Source: Enterovibrio baiacu
GTDB lineage: Bacteria; Pseudomonadota; Gammaproteobacteria; Enterobacterales; Vibrionaceae
Length of the DNA: 64,000 nt
Direction of reading: 5' to 3'
Assembly: GCF_004120195.1 (NCBI RefSeq)
Contig: NZ_SCHN01000013.1
Location: forward strand, 62,001-126,000
The stretch's first letter is position 1. Each line of letters starts with the position of its first letter. The notes under the pieces were generated by a model. The model searched no databases. It worked only from the letters and a program-made list of their open reading frames with translations, and was not told the DNA's origin. Shown in pieces: positions 50,756 through 61,220 of this stretch. The translations under genes were made by a program, and so were the position numbers.

Positions 50756-52506
50756 CAGTTCTGCCTGTCCGTATGTGCAAGTTGTAACGAAGGTTGTTTC
50801 GCGTCTGGCGCGATATTTAGAATTTGTAATGCACTTTTCATGACCTCAGAGAACACTGGCGCTGCCACTTGGCCGCCATAATATTTGTCGCCCTGTGGTT
50901 CATTGATCACCACCACCAGCGCAATCCGAGGATCGCTGATTGGCGCAATGCCTGCGGTGTATCCGATGTACTCATCGCCGTAACCGCCCGCTACGGCCAC
51001 TTTCGCTGTACCGGTTTTCGCACCGACACGGTAGCCATCAACAGCAGCACGACGGGCACTGCCGCCTTCTTGCGTGACCGCTTCCAGCATGTCGATGACT
51101 TTACGTGTGTTTTCACGCGAGGCCACTTGCTTACCCGGCACGACGGCTTCGGTTTTCAAAATCGACAACGGACGATTCACACCAAGGCCTCCCAGCACCG
51201 CGTAAGCACGCGCTAATTGTGCTGGCGTGATCGACAATCCGTAGCCAAATGATAAGGTCGCGCGCTCGAAGTCCGACCAGCGACGGCGAGAAGGATACAG
51301 GCCTAGGGATTCCCCGACCAGATTGACACCTGTCGCATCACCGATACCAAAGCTACTGTAAAGACCCAATAAGGCTTCGACAGGCATAGAGAGCGACAAT
51401 TTACTCACACCGATGTTGCTGGATTTTTGAAGAATTTTGCGAAGGTTGGCCTTGCCTGCTTTCGATACGTCACGCACTTTCGCGCCGCCAATAGACATCA
51501 CGCCATTGCCTGTATCAATCACCGTGCTTTCGTCTGCGACACCGTTTTCCAATGCCGCTAGCACAACCAAAGGCTTGATGGTTGAACCTGGCTCAAACAC
51601 GTCGGTAATCGCACGGTTACGCATTTTGAAGCTTTTAAGATCGGCGCGATTGTTCGGGTTATAGGAAGGTGCGTTGACCATGGCCAATACTTCACCCGTG
51701 CGCACATCAACCATCACCAACGACCCCGAGGTCGCACGATAGTCCGCCACGGCTTGTTTGATGGCACGATAAGAAATGGCCTGCAAACGCTGATCAATAC
51801 TCAACTGCAGTGGCTTACCTTCCTCTCTTGCTTCGAGGGAAATGTTTTCCACCACTCGACCGTATCTGTCTTTGCGCACGGTACGGCGGCCCGGCTCACC
51901 ACTCAACCAGCCATCATACCCGCGCTCAATGCCTTCAAGGCCACGGCCATCAATCCCTGTTACGCCCACTAGATGAGCACTGACTTCCCCCGCTGGATAA
52001 AAACGGCGAGATTCGTCTTTCATGCCAATGCCCGCCAGTTTCAACCCTTTGATGTAAGATGACATCGCAGGCCCAACTTGGCGTTGAAGGTAGATAAAGC
52101 GTTTGGTTTTGTTTCTTTCGATGCGTTCAAGCATCTCTTGTCGGTCAATACCTAGTACATCCGCCAACGCATACCAGCGCGGCTTGTCTTGCAGTTTATC
52201 GTTTTTGAAGATGGTGGCAGGATCGGCGTACACCGCTTGAACAGGCACACTGACCGCTAAAGACTCGTCGTTTCTGTCGGTGATCATGCCACGCGCTGAC
52301 GGCATGGCTTTGACACGTACAGAACGCAAATCGCCTTCGTAACGAAGGCGGTCTGGTTCGATGACTTGAATATAGGCTGCGCGAGCAATGAGGGCCATCA
52401 TGGCTAACGAAATACAGAAACAAACCGTCACGAAACGCCACTTAATAAAGGTTGGCGCTTGCTTCTTGGCTCGCTGATTACCGGCTTTCTTTTTTCCCTT
52501 AAACAC
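50755..52506 (-). CDS. ftsI: Septal peptidoglycan transpeptidase FtsI (PBP3)
   Basis: A 583-residue penicillin-binding protein that crosslinks septal wall. A membrane helix (about 24-46) is followed by a pedestal domain and a transpeptidase domain with the serine motif STIK in FEPGSTIKPL (about 306), SSN in QKSSNIGVSKL and KTG in GAKTGTAKV. Target of cephalosporins such as aztreonam-like drugs in relatives. Confidence 0.97.
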   Translation of the reverse strand: MFKGKKKAGNQRAKKQAPTFIKWRFVTVCFCISLAMMALIARAAYIQVIEPDRLRYEGDLRSVRVKAMPSARGMITDRNDESLAVSVPVQAVYADPATIFKNDKLQDKPRWYALADVLGIDRQEMLERIERNKTKRFIYLQRQVGPAMSSYIKGLKLAGIGMKDESRRFYPAGEVSAHLVGVTGIDGRGLEGIERGYDGWLSGEPGRRTVRKDRYGRVVENISLEAREEGKPLQLSIDQRLQAISYRAIKQAVADYRATSGSLVMVDVRTGEVLAMVNAPSYNPNNRADLKSFKMRNRAITDVFEPGSTIKPLVVLAALENGVADESTVIDTGNGVMSIGGAKVRDVSKAGKANLRKILQKSSNIGVSKLSLSMPVEALLGLYSSFGIGDATGVNLVGESLGLYPSRRRWSDFERATLSFGYGLSITPAQLARAYAVLGGLGVNRPLSILKTEAVVPGKQVASRENTRKVIDMLEAVTQEGGSARRAAVDGYRVGAKTGTAKVAVAGGYGDEYIGYTAGIAPISDPRIALVVVINEPQGDKYYGGQVAAPVFSEVMKSALQILNIAPDAKQPSLQLAHTDRQN

Positions 52507-52818
52507 TTATTGGCTCACTATGATTTCGCGCTTGCTGTCAGGACGAATCATGTCCTGATCCTGTCGCGCCATACCTTCGACGCGACTGTGTTCTGATAGA
52601 GCATGTTCTTCAAGAAGCTGATTTCGCCATTCGACATCAAGGCGTTCTCGCTCCATGAGCAATTGATCATTGGCTGCGATGACAGAGCGTGTTTGTTGGG
52701 TGGTATACACCACACCTAACGCTGACAACAACACCAGGACGAACAAGACCAAAGGGACCTTACCGACAGTGATAAGGTCATGCGCGATTTGCTTTGTTAA
52801 TCCTGGGTTAGACGACAT
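52507..52818 (-). CDS. ftsL: Cell division protein FtsL
   Basis: A 103-residue bitopic divisome protein with one membrane helix (about 20-40, VPLVLFVLVLLSALGVVY) and a periplasmic leucine-zipper-like coiled coil (about 45-90) that pairs with FtsB. It adjoins ftsI without a gap and overlaps rsmH by one base. Confidence 0.94.
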   Translation of the reverse strand: MSSNPGLTKQIAHDLITVGKVPLVLFVLVLLSALGVVYTTQQTRSVIAANDQLLMERERLDVEWRNQLLEEHALSEHSRVEGMARQDQDMIRPDSKREIIVSQ

Positions 52819-53771
52819 TAGTCACCAAGCTTTTCGGCGACACGAAGCACGGAGCTGCGTGAACGCGTGTTATCAGATACTTCGGTATCAGAAGGCTTCA
52901 AGGCTTTGCCGACTGGCTTCATCGCAGCACGACCCAAGGCGCGGATCTGTACTTCAGTCAATGGCACACCGTGTGGCACATCTGGTCCTTTACTTTGTTT
53001 GCGAATGAAACGCTTCACTAAGCGATCTTCCAACGAGTGGAAACTGATCACGGACAAACGCCCTTCCGGTGCAAGCACATTCAGTGCGCCTTGCAGTGCC
53101 GTTTCGATCTCATCCAACTCACTGTTGATGTAAATACGAATGGCTTGGAAGCTGCGTGTCGCTGGGTGTTTCTTTCTGTCACGAGACGGCGCTGCATTCG
53201 CAATCAAATTTGCCAACTGCAACGTGCGCGTAATCGGCTCTTTTTCTTCATCTTCACGATGGGCAACAATGGCGCGCGCTATGCGTTTTGCAAAACGCTC
53301 TTCACCAAAGACTTTCAAAACCCAAGAAATGTCATCCGCATCGGCTTCTTGAAGCCATTGCGCGGCAGAAACACCTGATGTTGGATCCATACGCATATCC
53401 AGCGGGCCGTCACGCATGAAGCTAAAACCACGCTCAGGATCATCCAGCTGCGGAGAAGACACGCCCAGATCCAACAATACGCCGTCGATCTGACCGCTGA
53501 GGCCGCGCTCTTCAATGTATTGTTGAATGCCAGAAAAAGGCCCATGAATGATGCTAAAACGCGGGTCGTCGATCGTTGCCGCTTCAGCAATGGCTTGAGG
53601 ATCGCGGTCGATGCCGTAAAGACGGCCGTTTTCGCCTAGGCGAGACAAAATTTGGCGACTATGACCACCACGGCCAAACGTACCATCGACATAAATGCCA
53701 TCAGGTTTGATCGCCAAACCATCAATGGATTCATGGAGAAGGACGGAAATGTGTGAAAACTGCTCTGACAT
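52818..53771 (-). CDS. rsmH: 16S rRNA m4C1402 methyltransferase RsmH
   Basis: A 317-residue SAM-dependent N4-methyltransferase that modifies C1402 of 16S rRNA (formerly MraW). SAM site [15 protein letters not shown] (about 28-42), [20 protein letters not shown] and the C-terminal [12 protein letters not shown] are present. 12 bp downstream of mraZ. Confidence 0.97.
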   Translation of the reverse strand: MSEQFSHISVLLHESIDGLAIKPDGIYVDGTFGRGGHSRQILSRLGENGRLYGIDRDPQAIAEAATIDDPRFSIIHGPFSGIQQYIEERGLSGQIDGVLLDLGVSSPQLDDPERGFSFMRDGPLDMRMDPTSGVSAAQWLQEADADDISWVLKVFGEERFAKRIARAIVAHREDEEKEPITRTLQLANLIANAAPSRDRKKHPATRSFQAIRIYINSELDEIETALQGALNVLAPEGRLSVISFHSLEDRLVKRFIRKQSKGPDVPHGVPLTEVQIRALGRAAMKPVGKALKPSDTEVSDNTRSRSSVLRVAEKLGD

Positions 53772-53783
53772 AATTTTGATTAC

Positions 53784-54242
53784 CTAAAGCGAAAGTGCGT
53801 TGAGTCTATCACTCAACGCCTCTGCTGAATCGGCTTGAAGTTGAATATCGTTATCGATTTGCTGCTGCCACTTCTCGTTATTCCACAGCTCAAACTTATT
53901 GAGCTGTCCTACGAGCATCGCTTTACTGTCTAACCCCGCGTAATCACGCAACGTTGGCGCGATCAAAATGCGCCCCTGACCATCCATCTCACATTCGAAG
54001 GCATGGCCAAGCAACAAACGTTGAAGACGTCGCTCTGCTGGGTTTAAGCTCGATAAGCGCGCAAGCTTCGCTTCAATGCGCTCCCATTCAGGCAAAGGGT
54101 ATAGCAACAAACAGGGAAGCTGATGGTCTATGGTGCAAACAAACACGCCATCGCACAGCGCATCGAGTTCTTCTCGATAACGTTTTGGCAATGCCACTCG
54201 ACCTTTCGCGTCAAGTGAAATGGCGGATACGCCCCTTAACAT
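53784..54242 (-). CDS. mraZ: Transcriptional regulator MraZ
   Basis: A 152-residue DNA-binding protein with two SpoVT/AbrB-like domains, each with [13 protein letters not shown] (about 10) or [13 protein letters not shown] (about 87). It forms a ring-like oligomer and represses the dcw promoter by binding repeated TGGG boxes. A four-copy box array lies 20-55 bp upstream of its start, consistent with autoregulation. Confidence 0.97.
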   Translation of the reverse strand: MLRGVSAISLDAKGRVALPKRYREELDALCDGVFVCTIDHQLPCLLLYPLPEWERIEAKLARLSSLNPAERRLQRLLLGHAFECEMDGQGRILIAPTLRDYAGLDSKAMLVGQLNKFELWNNEKWQQQIDNDIQLQADSAEALSDRLNALSL

Positions 54243-54261
54243 GCAGTTTGAATCCCTTTCA

Positions 54262-54296
54262 CACCAGAATATCCCACTTTATTCCACAATTTCCCA
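54262..54296 (-). promoter_or_regulatory. MraZ box array upstream of mraZ
   Basis: On the minus strand the boxes TGGGA, TGGAA, TGGGA and TGGTG recur every 10 bp exactly (plus-strand 92-96, 82-86, 72-76, 62-66 of block 54200). This matches the TGGGN-N5 direct repeats bound by MraZ in E. coli just after the transcription start. Confidence 0.85.
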
Positions 54297-54301
54297 CTAG
54301 A

Positions 54302-54331
54302 AGTGTACGTATCAGGCAAAAAGAAAGTCAA
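54302..54331 (-). promoter_or_regulatory. Likely dcw cluster promoter (Pmra)
   Basis: Minus-strand -35 TTGACT (54326-54331) and -10 TACACT (54302-54307) with an 18-bp spacer, directly upstream of the MraZ boxes, as in E. coli. Confidence 0.65.
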
Positions 54332-54473
54332 GCAGGCGAACTGCGCAATACTGCGAAAAACGCAGCGATCACGTCGCGAATTCAATAGCTTGAGCACCAG
54401 AAAAGACTGCTCACTTTTTAACCGCACGTTATTCCAAAAGGTATTTGATGAATAGAGAGGGTCAATAAAACGA

Positions 54474-54501
54474 AAGAAGGCGAGCTAATGCTCGCCTTCT
54501 G
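54474..54501 (-). terminator. Terminator after RNase P RNA
   Basis: GAAGGCGAGC-TAAT-GCTCGCCTTC (54476-54499) is a perfect 10-bp stem; the minus strand continues CTTTCGTTTTA. Confidence 0.88.
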
Positions 54502-54510
54502 GGTATGATG

Positions 54511-54885
<375 letters not shown>

Positions 54886-54890
54886 GGCGG

Positions 54891-54896
54891 ATTATA
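54891..54896 (-). promoter_or_regulatory. -10 element of rnpB
   Basis: A perfect minus-strand TATAAT followed by a GC-rich discriminator (CCGCCGCC), placing the start near 54884. The -35 is weak. A GC-rich discriminator is typical of stable RNA promoters. Confidence 0.7.
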
Positions 54897-54936
54897 TAGA
54901 ACTCACCACCAGTAATCTAGCGTTTCACGCGACTTA

Positions 54937-55806
54937 TTACTCTAGATTGTCCAATCCCCACTTATAGAGGGCATTTTTCTTTACGTTATACAGCTCAGCG
55001 GCAATGGCAGCCGCTTTTTTCAGAGGAAGCTCTTTCGCAATCAATGCAACGGCATTCGTCGCTTCAACTGGCAAATCGTCTTTCTCTGCACGGTGACCCG
55101 CAATCAGTAACACCATTTCACCGCGGATGCGGTTGCTGTCTTCGCCAAGCCATTCAATGAGCTCACCCAGCGGCGCACCATGAATGGTTTCGTAGGTTTT
55201 CGTCAGCTCACGTGCTAACACCACCATGCGCTCAGCACCCAACACGGCGAGCATGTCATCCAGCGTGTCGGTAATACGGTGCGGAGATTCGTAGAAAATC
55301 ATGGTGCGTGGGTCTTGTGCGACTTCGGTAAAGCGATCACGACGTCCTTTGCTCTTTGGCGGCAAAAAGCCTTCAAAGCTAAAACGATCAGACGGCAATC
55401 CTGATGCGCTCAGCGCAGTGATCACCGCACAAGGCCCTGGCAAGGGCACAACTTTTACACCTGCCTGACGACAACGCGTGACTAAGTGGTAACCTGGATC
55501 AGAGATCAACGGCGTGCCCGCATCAGAAACCAGCGCAATAGTTTGTCCAGAGACTAACTTTTCGATCAAGATGTCTGCTTTTTGCTGCTCGTTATGGTCA
55601 TGCAGCGCAAAAGTTCGGGTCGTGATACCAAAATGCGACAGTAGTCTTCCTGTATGACGGGTATCCTCGGCAGCGATGATGTCAACTTGCTGCAAAATTG
55701 ATAATGCACGCTGGGTGATATCTCCCAGGTTTCCGATCGGTGTCGGCACGATATATAAAGTTGAGACGTCAACCATGGTTGAAGTTTCATCAGTCATTTG
55801 TTTCAC
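54937..55806 (-). CDS. rsmI: 16S rRNA 2'-O-ribose C1402 methyltransferase RsmI
   Basis: A 289-residue tetrapyrrole-methylase-fold enzyme that methylates the ribose of C1402, the same nucleotide RsmH modifies. [18 protein letters not shown] (about 19-36), [11 protein letters not shown] and [15 protein letters not shown] are the family motifs. It is divergent from lpoA, as in E. coli (yraL-yraM). The start at 55806 may be slightly upstream of the true one. Confidence 0.95.
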   Translation of the reverse strand: MKQMTDETSTMVDVSTLYIVPTPIGNLGDITQRALSILQQVDIIAAEDTRHTGRLLSHFGITTRTFALHDHNEQQKADILIEKLVSGQTIALVSDAGTPLISDPGYHLVTRCRQAGVKVVPLPGPCAVITALSASGLPSDRFSFEGFLPPKSKGRRDRFTEVAQDPRTMIFYESPHRITDTLDDMLAVLGAERMVVLARELTKTYETIHGAPLGELIEWLGEDSNRIRGEMVLLIAGHRAEKDDLPVEATNAVALIAKELPLKKAAAIAAELYNVKKNALYKWGLDNLE

Positions 55807-55852
55807 AACCCTTCGGCGATTAATATAGAGGGCAACAAGTTACGGACAGAAG

Positions 55853-57694
55853 ATGTTCATGCGTAAAATAACCCATAAGTGCAAAAGTGTATCACGAGTT
55901 ATCTCTCCAATCGCCCTAGCATTGGCGCTTTCGGCGTGTGTGACCACTCCCCCCGCTCCTCAGGAGCCTCAGTATGACATCACGGCTCCTGCGCTTGAGT
56001 CGTCAACGTTCTACTTATTGAAAGCCGAAACCTCTGCTGGTGAAGAGAAAGCAGATTGGTATTTACTGGCATTAAAAGCATTAATTGCAGAAAAACAATT
56101 CGCGCAAGCGGATGTTTTGATTGGTCGTTTGGCAAAACTGCCACTCACACCAGTGCAACTGTCAGAATGGCAGCTAAACCGTGCCGTGTTGCTTCAACAA
56201 AAAGAGCAACCACAAGCGGCAGTCGACAGTTTGAACTTTTTACCTAATTGGCAATTACCTACGCTTCAATATCAGCGTTATTACCAATTAAAGGGTGAAC
56301 TGTACGAACAAGTCGGTAATCTTTCCGGTGCAGTGCTCTCGTACACCGAGGCGTCGCCTTACCTGACGGACAGCTTCGACAAGCAGCAGAACTGGGATCG
56401 TGTATGGGATTTGCTGGTTCAAATGCCATCGACCCAATTGAATGCACTGTCTGCCAGTGGCAATCAAACGTTGAATGGCTGGGTTGCGCTTGTAACGTTA
56501 CTGCGTCAACACACTGGCCACCCCGCCCTGCAACAAGAAGCACTGAACAATTGGTTGGCTGCAAACCCAAGCCACCCTGCCAATACCTATTTGCCAGCAA
56601 ACCTTGAAACACTGCAAGCAATGGAAATCATTCGTCCAGACCGCATTGGTGTGCTTTTGCCACTAAGCGCGAAGTTTGCAGCTCAAGGTGAAGCCATTCG
56701 AAATGGGTTCGTGCAAGGCTTGCTCGATGATGAATCTGGCGTGTCTCAGCCTTCTGTGATGTTTTATGACACCAACGGTCAGCCTATGACTGACATCGTT
56801 GCGCAAATGCAAGCTGATGGCATTCAGTTCGTTATTGGCCCACTGCAAAAAAACAAAGTGGACGCGTTTTTAAGCGCTAGCCAAAACACACTGCCGACAC
56901 TCGCACTCAACATCCCGAAAGATGAATCGTCGATAGGCAGCACGTGTTTCTTCACGCTCTCTCCAGAGCAGGAAGCGGAACAAGCAGCCCTGCACATTGC
57001 GCAAAATAACCACAAGTTCCCGCTTGTGATTGCACCAAGTAATGGATTCGGCAAACGTGTCAGCGACGCCTTCTCAAAAAAATGGGAAGAAACGACGGGC
57101 GAGAAAGCGGAAACCGAGTTCTTCAAGAATCGCGCGGCGATGCAAAAAACAGTACAACGTGTCTTTGGTTTAACAGAAAGCCAAGGCCGTATTCAGCAAA
57201 TGAACCAAATCCTTGGTTTGGATATGGAAGCAGAGCAACGTAGCCGTCGTGATATTGATGCGGTTTACCTGGTGGCGAATGCCGGTGAGCTGACGCTATT
57301 GAAGCCGTTCATTGAAGTGGCGATCAACCCAGATGTACAACCACCAAAGCTTTACGCGAGCTCTCGCAGTAACAACCGTATTAACGGTGTCGGTGAAGTG
57401 GGTGAACTACGTGGCATCGAGTTCAGTGATGTCCCTCTACTGGTCGAAAACAACCACCCCGCTGCCGCGCGTTTCCATCAGCTTTGGCCTGGTCTCGATA
57501 ACGGCATGACGCGCCTTTACGCACTGGGCATGGATGCGTATTCTCTGATTGAAGCACTGCCTCAAATGCAGGCGCTGCCAGAATACCGTTTCGAAGGTCA
57601 GTCAGGTGAACTGTCGTTAGGCGAGCAATGCACAGTGAACCGCACCGTCTCTTGGGCTATGTTTGGGGACCAAGGTATTGTTTCTGTTAAATAA
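55853..57694 (+). CDS. lpoA: Penicillin-binding protein activator LpoA
   Basis: A 613-residue outer-membrane lipoprotein that reaches through the wall to activate PBP1a. The signal peptide ends in a lipobox (LALALSAC) with acylated Cys29 (27 if the second Met is the start). An N-terminal TPR-like helical region (about 45-250) is followed by a periplasmic-binding-protein fold (IRPDRIGVLLPLSAKFAAQG onward). It is the first gene of lpoA-yraN-diaA-dolP and overlaps yraN. Confidence 0.95.
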   Translation: MFMRKITHKCKSVSRVISPIALALALSACVTTPPAPQEPQYDITAPALESSTFYLLKAETSAGEEKADWYLLALKALIAEKQFAQADVLIGRLAKLPLTPVQLSEWQLNRAVLLQQKEQPQAAVDSLNFLPNWQLPTLQYQRYYQLKGELYEQVGNLSGAVLSYTEASPYLTDSFDKQQNWDRVWDLLVQMPSTQLNALSASGNQTLNGWVALVTLLRQHTGHPALQQEALNNWLAANPSHPANTYLPANLETLQAMEIIRPDRIGVLLPLSAKFAAQGEAIRNGFVQGLLDDESGVSQPSVMFYDTNGQPMTDIVAQMQADGIQFVIGPLQKNKVDAFLSASQNTLPTLALNIPKDESSIGSTCFFTLSPEQEAEQAALHIAQNNHKFPLVIAPSNGFGKRVSDAFSKKWEETTGEKAETEFFKNRAAMQKTVQRVFGLTESQGRIQQMNQILGLDMEAEQRSRRDIDAVYLVANAGELTLLKPFIEVAINPDVQPPKLYASSRSNNRINGVGEVGELRGIEFSDVPLLVENNHPAAARFHQLWPGLDNGMTRLYALGMDAYSLIEALPQMQALPEYRFEGQSGELSLGEQCTVNRTVSWAMFGDQGIVSVK

Positions 57695-58046
57695 GAAACA
57701 AACTGGCGATCACTATGAAAAAGAAGCGTGCCGCTACCTACAGCGGCACGGCTTAACCCACTTAGGTAGCAATGCCCGCTTCAAACAAGGCGAGCTCGAC
57801 CTCATCATGCGAGACGGCGCTTGTCTTGTTTTCGTCGAAGTGAAGTTCCGAAAGCAATCGTCATTCGGCGGTGCCGCTGCGGCCATCTCTCCTCAAAAAC
57901 AACAACGCTTGTTACGTGCAGCCTACCTTTGGCTCGCAAATAAGGGGTTATCTGCGACCAGCACAGAATTTAGATTTGATGCCGTGACTTTTGACGGCGA
58001 TGTAAACGCTGTAAACTGGGTGAGAAACATTTTAATCGAAGGGTAA
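57678..58046 (+). CDS. yraN: YraN family nuclease-like protein (UPF0102)
   Basis: A small cytoplasmic protein of about 122 residues with a restriction-endonuclease-like core: QGELDLIMRDG followed by VFVEVKFRKQ gives the D...E-x-K arrangement. Function not established. The start is uncertain: TTG at 57678 or TTG at 57663 (127 residues); either overlaps the lpoA end, so the two genes are coupled. It ends 3 bp before diaA. Confidence 0.85.
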   Translation: MFLLNKKQTGDHYEKEACRYLQRHGLTHLGSNARFKQGELDLIMRDGACLVFVEVKFRKQSSFGGAAAAISPQKQQRLLRAAYLWLANKGLSATSTEFRFDAVTFDGDVNAVNWVRNILIEG

Positions 58047-58643
<597 letters not shown>

Positions 58644-58658
58644 TTTAGGAGAGTTGTG

Positions 58659-59219
58659 ATGCTCAAGAAGGCGCTTTTATTAACAGGTGTATTGGCACTC
58701 AACGCCTGTTCACTCGTGTATGAACAAGACACGCGCAGTGCAAAAACAGAATGGACGGATACACAGCTTTCAATGGAAGTAGCAGGCATTGCCAATAAAG
58801 CGCCTTACCAAGGAAGTACACGCATCAATGCCGCAAGCTACGACGGCAAGATACTGCTCGTTGGGCAGGCATCGAGTAACGAACTCAAGCAATCTCTCGT
58901 CAGTAAAGTTCGCGAGCTTAAAGGGGTGGAAACGGTTTACGATCAAATCCGCATCAAAGAGCCGCTGTCACTGGCCGATGTGAGCAAAGACACATGGCTA
59001 ACCACGAAAGTGAAATCCGCACTGATTGGCAGCAAGAAGCTGCGAGACGTGAGCGTAAAAGTTATCACAGAAGACGGAGAAGTGTTCCTGCTGGGGTACG
59101 TCACACGTGAGCAAGGCAATGAAGCCACCGAAATCACCCGTAACCTTAGCGGTGTAAAGCAGGTTATCAAAGGCTTTCAATATTACGAGCCTAGCGAGGC
59201 ACCTGCTGTCACGGAGTGA
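58659..59219 (+). CDS. dolP: BON-domain outer-membrane lipoprotein DolP
   Basis: A 186-residue lipoprotein (formerly YraP) important for outer-membrane integrity. Lipobox LALNAC with Cys17 from the ATG at 58659; two BON domains (about 45-110, YQGSTRINAASYDGKILLVG, and about 115-180, TTKVKSALIGSKKLRDVSV). GGAG precedes the ATG; a GTG immediately upstream is an alternative. Last gene of the lpoA operon before a terminator. Confidence 0.94.
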   Translation: MLKKALLLTGVLALNACSLVYEQDTRSAKTEWTDTQLSMEVAGIANKAPYQGSTRINAASYDGKILLVGQASSNELKQSLVSKVRELKGVETVYDQIRIKEPLSLADVSKDTWLTTKVKSALIGSKKLRDVSVKVITEDGEVFLLGYVTREQGNEATEITRNLSGVKQVIKGFQYYEPSEAPAVTE

Positions 59220-59249
59220 TCTTTGCGAGCAATGGAAACATTATGCGCA

Positions 59250-59281
59250 TAAAAAAAGCAGCCAGTTGGCTGCTTTTTTTA
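59250..59281. terminator. Bidirectional terminator between dolP and sspB
   Basis: AAAAAGCAGCCA and TGGCTGCTTTTT form a stem with a GT centre (about 59253-59278). The minus-strand side overlaps the last codons of sspB. Confidence 0.9.
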
Positions 59282-59758
59282 TTTAACGATTGTCAGCGTC
59301 GGTCTTGGCCTTGGCGGTTCTTCGTCTGGGGTCTTATCTTGGCTTTCGCTACGTGTTGATGTGTAGCTTTCAGGCTCAGAAGATTCACGAGACTCAATAA
59401 TCGCATCCACATTCGCCAACTCTGCTTGGTAAGCAGGCTCTGGGTCAAACATGGTGCCAGCACCGTTTTCACGGGCATAAATTGCCAGTACAGCGTACAT
59501 AGGTACGTTAACTTGCATTGGTCGGCCACCAAAACGTGCATTAAAGGTCACGTCGTTGTTACCGAGCTCAATGTTGCCCACTGCACGTGGTGCAATATTC
59601 AATACAATCTGACCGTCTTGAACATATTCCATCGGAACGTTCACATACGGCAGTGTTGCATCTACCACCAAGTGTGGCGTCAAATCGTTATCAAGAAGCC
59701 AGTCGTAAAACGCCCGTAATAAATACGGACGTCTTGGCTTAAGGTTTTCTTCGCTCAT
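59279..59758 (-). CDS. sspB: Stringent starvation protein B (ClpXP adaptor)
   Basis: A 159-residue adaptor that delivers ssrA-tagged peptides to ClpXP. The N-terminal substrate-binding domain (about 6-115, RRPYLLRAFYDWLLDNDLTP) is followed by a flexible linker and a C-terminal ClpX-binding tail (PRPTLTIVK). It overlaps the sspA stop by one base, as in E. coli. Confidence 0.95.
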   Translation of the reverse strand: MSEENLKPRRPYLLRAFYDWLLDNDLTPHLVVDATLPYVNVPMEYVQDGQIVLNIAPRAVGNIELGNNDVTFNARFGGRPMQVNVPMYAVLAIYARENGAGTMFDPEPAYQAELANVDAIIESRESSEPESYTSTRSESQDKTPDEEPPRPRPTLTIVK

Positions 59759-60396
59759 TACTGACCAGCTAGACGCATCTCGCGTTCTGCTTCGGTCAAT
59801 GAAGCTAAAAACGAATCTCGTTCGAAAACACGTGCCATGTACGTTTTCACTTCTTTTGCACCAGGACCGCTTAGCTCAATGCCCATAACAGGCAAACGCC
59901 ATAGCAGTGGTGCAAGGTAGCAATCTACCAAGCTAAACTCTTCACTCATGAAGAATGGGTATTCCGCGAATACAGGAGCAAGTGCCAGCAGTTCTTCACG
60001 TAGTTGACGACGTGCTTTATCTGCTTCTTCAGCGTTCCCTTTTTCGATTTTCTCAACCAAGGTGTACCAGTTACGCTCAATGCGGTACATCATCAGACGG
60101 CTGTTACCACGAGCAACCGGGTAAACAGGCATCAACGGTGGATGCGGAAAACGCTCATCCAAGTATTCCATGATGATATTCGCGTTATACAACGCCAATT
60201 CACGGTCAACCAGAGTAGGAACCGAATTGTATGGATTCAGGTCTAGTAAATCCTCTGGTAGGTTATTAGGATCAACAAGCTCAATCTCGTAGGTAACACC
60301 TTTCTCAGCAAGAACGATGCGCACCTGATGGCTATACATGTCTGATGCGTCAGAATACAACGTCATCACCGAGCGTTTATTGGCAGCAACAGCCAT
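59758..60396 (-). CDS. sspA: Stringent starvation protein A
   Basis: A 212-residue GST-fold protein that binds RNA polymerase with sigma-70 and alters transcription under starvation and acid stress. Thioredoxin-like N-terminus (TLYSDASDMYSHQVRIVLAE) and the PHPPLMPVYPVARG loop of the polymerase-binding surface are present. First gene of sspAB; its upstream neighbour petC ends at a hairpin terminator. Confidence 0.95.
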   Translation of the reverse strand: MAVAANKRSVMTLYSDASDMYSHQVRIVLAEKGVTYEIELVDPNNLPEDLLDLNPYNSVPTLVDRELALYNANIIMEYLDERFPHPPLMPVYPVARGNSRLMMYRIERNWYTLVEKIEKGNAEEADKARRQLREELLALAPVFAEYPFFMSEEFSLVDCYLAPLLWRLPVMGIELSGPGAKEVKTYMARVFERDSFLASLTEAEREMRLAGQ

Positions 60397-60424
60397 TAAC
60401 CCCTCCAGAATATTTCATCATTAG

Positions 60425-60454
60425 AAAAAACAATGGGAGCTCATGCCCCCATTG
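60425..60454 (-). terminator. Terminator after petC
   Basis: CAATGGG (60431-60437) and CCCATTG (60448-60454) pair; on the minus strand TTTTTTC follows. It ends petABC just before sspA. Confidence 0.85.
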
Positions 60455-60482
60455 TGGATCAGCAACTCACTAGATTAACCGA

Positions 60483-61220
60483 TCAGTGTACGTCACGCCA
60501 ATATTCTTTCTTCAGGAAAATGGTCAATACCAGGAAAATCAACAAGAAGCCAATTACCCAATATCCCATTTGCTGGCGTTCAAGCTTGTTTGGCTCACCG
60601 GAATACTCTAGGAAGTTAACCAAATCACGAACCGCTTCATCAAACTCGTCAGGGCTCAGTTCACCGTTGCCCAACGATTCAATGCCAACAAATTCGTCAA
60701 CCATCTCACCATCAACCATCACTGACTTGTATTGCTTCACAGGCGTGCCCTGAAGCTCTTCAAGTACGTGTGGCATACCCACGCTTGGGAACACAACGTT
60801 GTTCACACCAAATGGGCGAGAAGGGTCCGCATAGAACGAACGCAGATAGGTGTATACCCAATCTGTGCCACGTACACGAGCAACAAGCGTCAGGTCTGGT
60901 GCTGGCGCACCAAAGAAGGTTGCTGCATCTTCTGTTGAGATGGCGTTTTTGACAAGGTCACCGATTTTGGCGTTTTCATCAAACACCAAGTTTTCCATCA
61001 TCAAGGTATTCGGAATATCCAAGTCATTCGCAATACGCTCATAGCGCTGGTATTGCGTTGCATGACAGCCAAAACAGTAGTTCATGAACAACTTTGCACC
61101 ATTTTGCAAAGAGGCTTTGTCCGACAAATCATTGTTAGCTGCGTCCAACGGCACTTTCGCACCTGCGGCTAGCGCAAGAGAAGGCAACAACGCGAACAAG
61201 ATTACAATCCACTTCTTCAT
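60483..61220 (-). CDS. petC: Cytochrome c1 of the bc1 complex
   Basis: A 245-residue periplasmic haem protein of ubiquinol-cytochrome c reductase. A signal peptide (1-19) precedes the haem motif CFGCH (Cys49, Cys52, His53); the second ligand Met is probably in the SVGMPHVLEEL region. A C-terminal membrane anchor (WVIGFLLIFLVLTIFL) is present. It overlaps petB by one base. Confidence 0.95.
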   Translation of the reverse strand: MKKWIVILFALLPSLALAAGAKVPLDAANNDLSDKASLQNGAKLFMNYCFGCHATQYQRYERIANDLDIPNTLMMENLVFDENAKIGDLVKNAISTEDAATFFGAPAPDLTLVARVRGTDWVYTYLRSFYADPSRPFGVNNVVFPSVGMPHVLEELQGTPVKQYKSVMVDGEMVDEFVGIESLGNGELSPDEFDEAVRDLVNFLEYSGEPNKLERQQMGYWVIGFLLIFLVLTIFLKKEYWRDVH

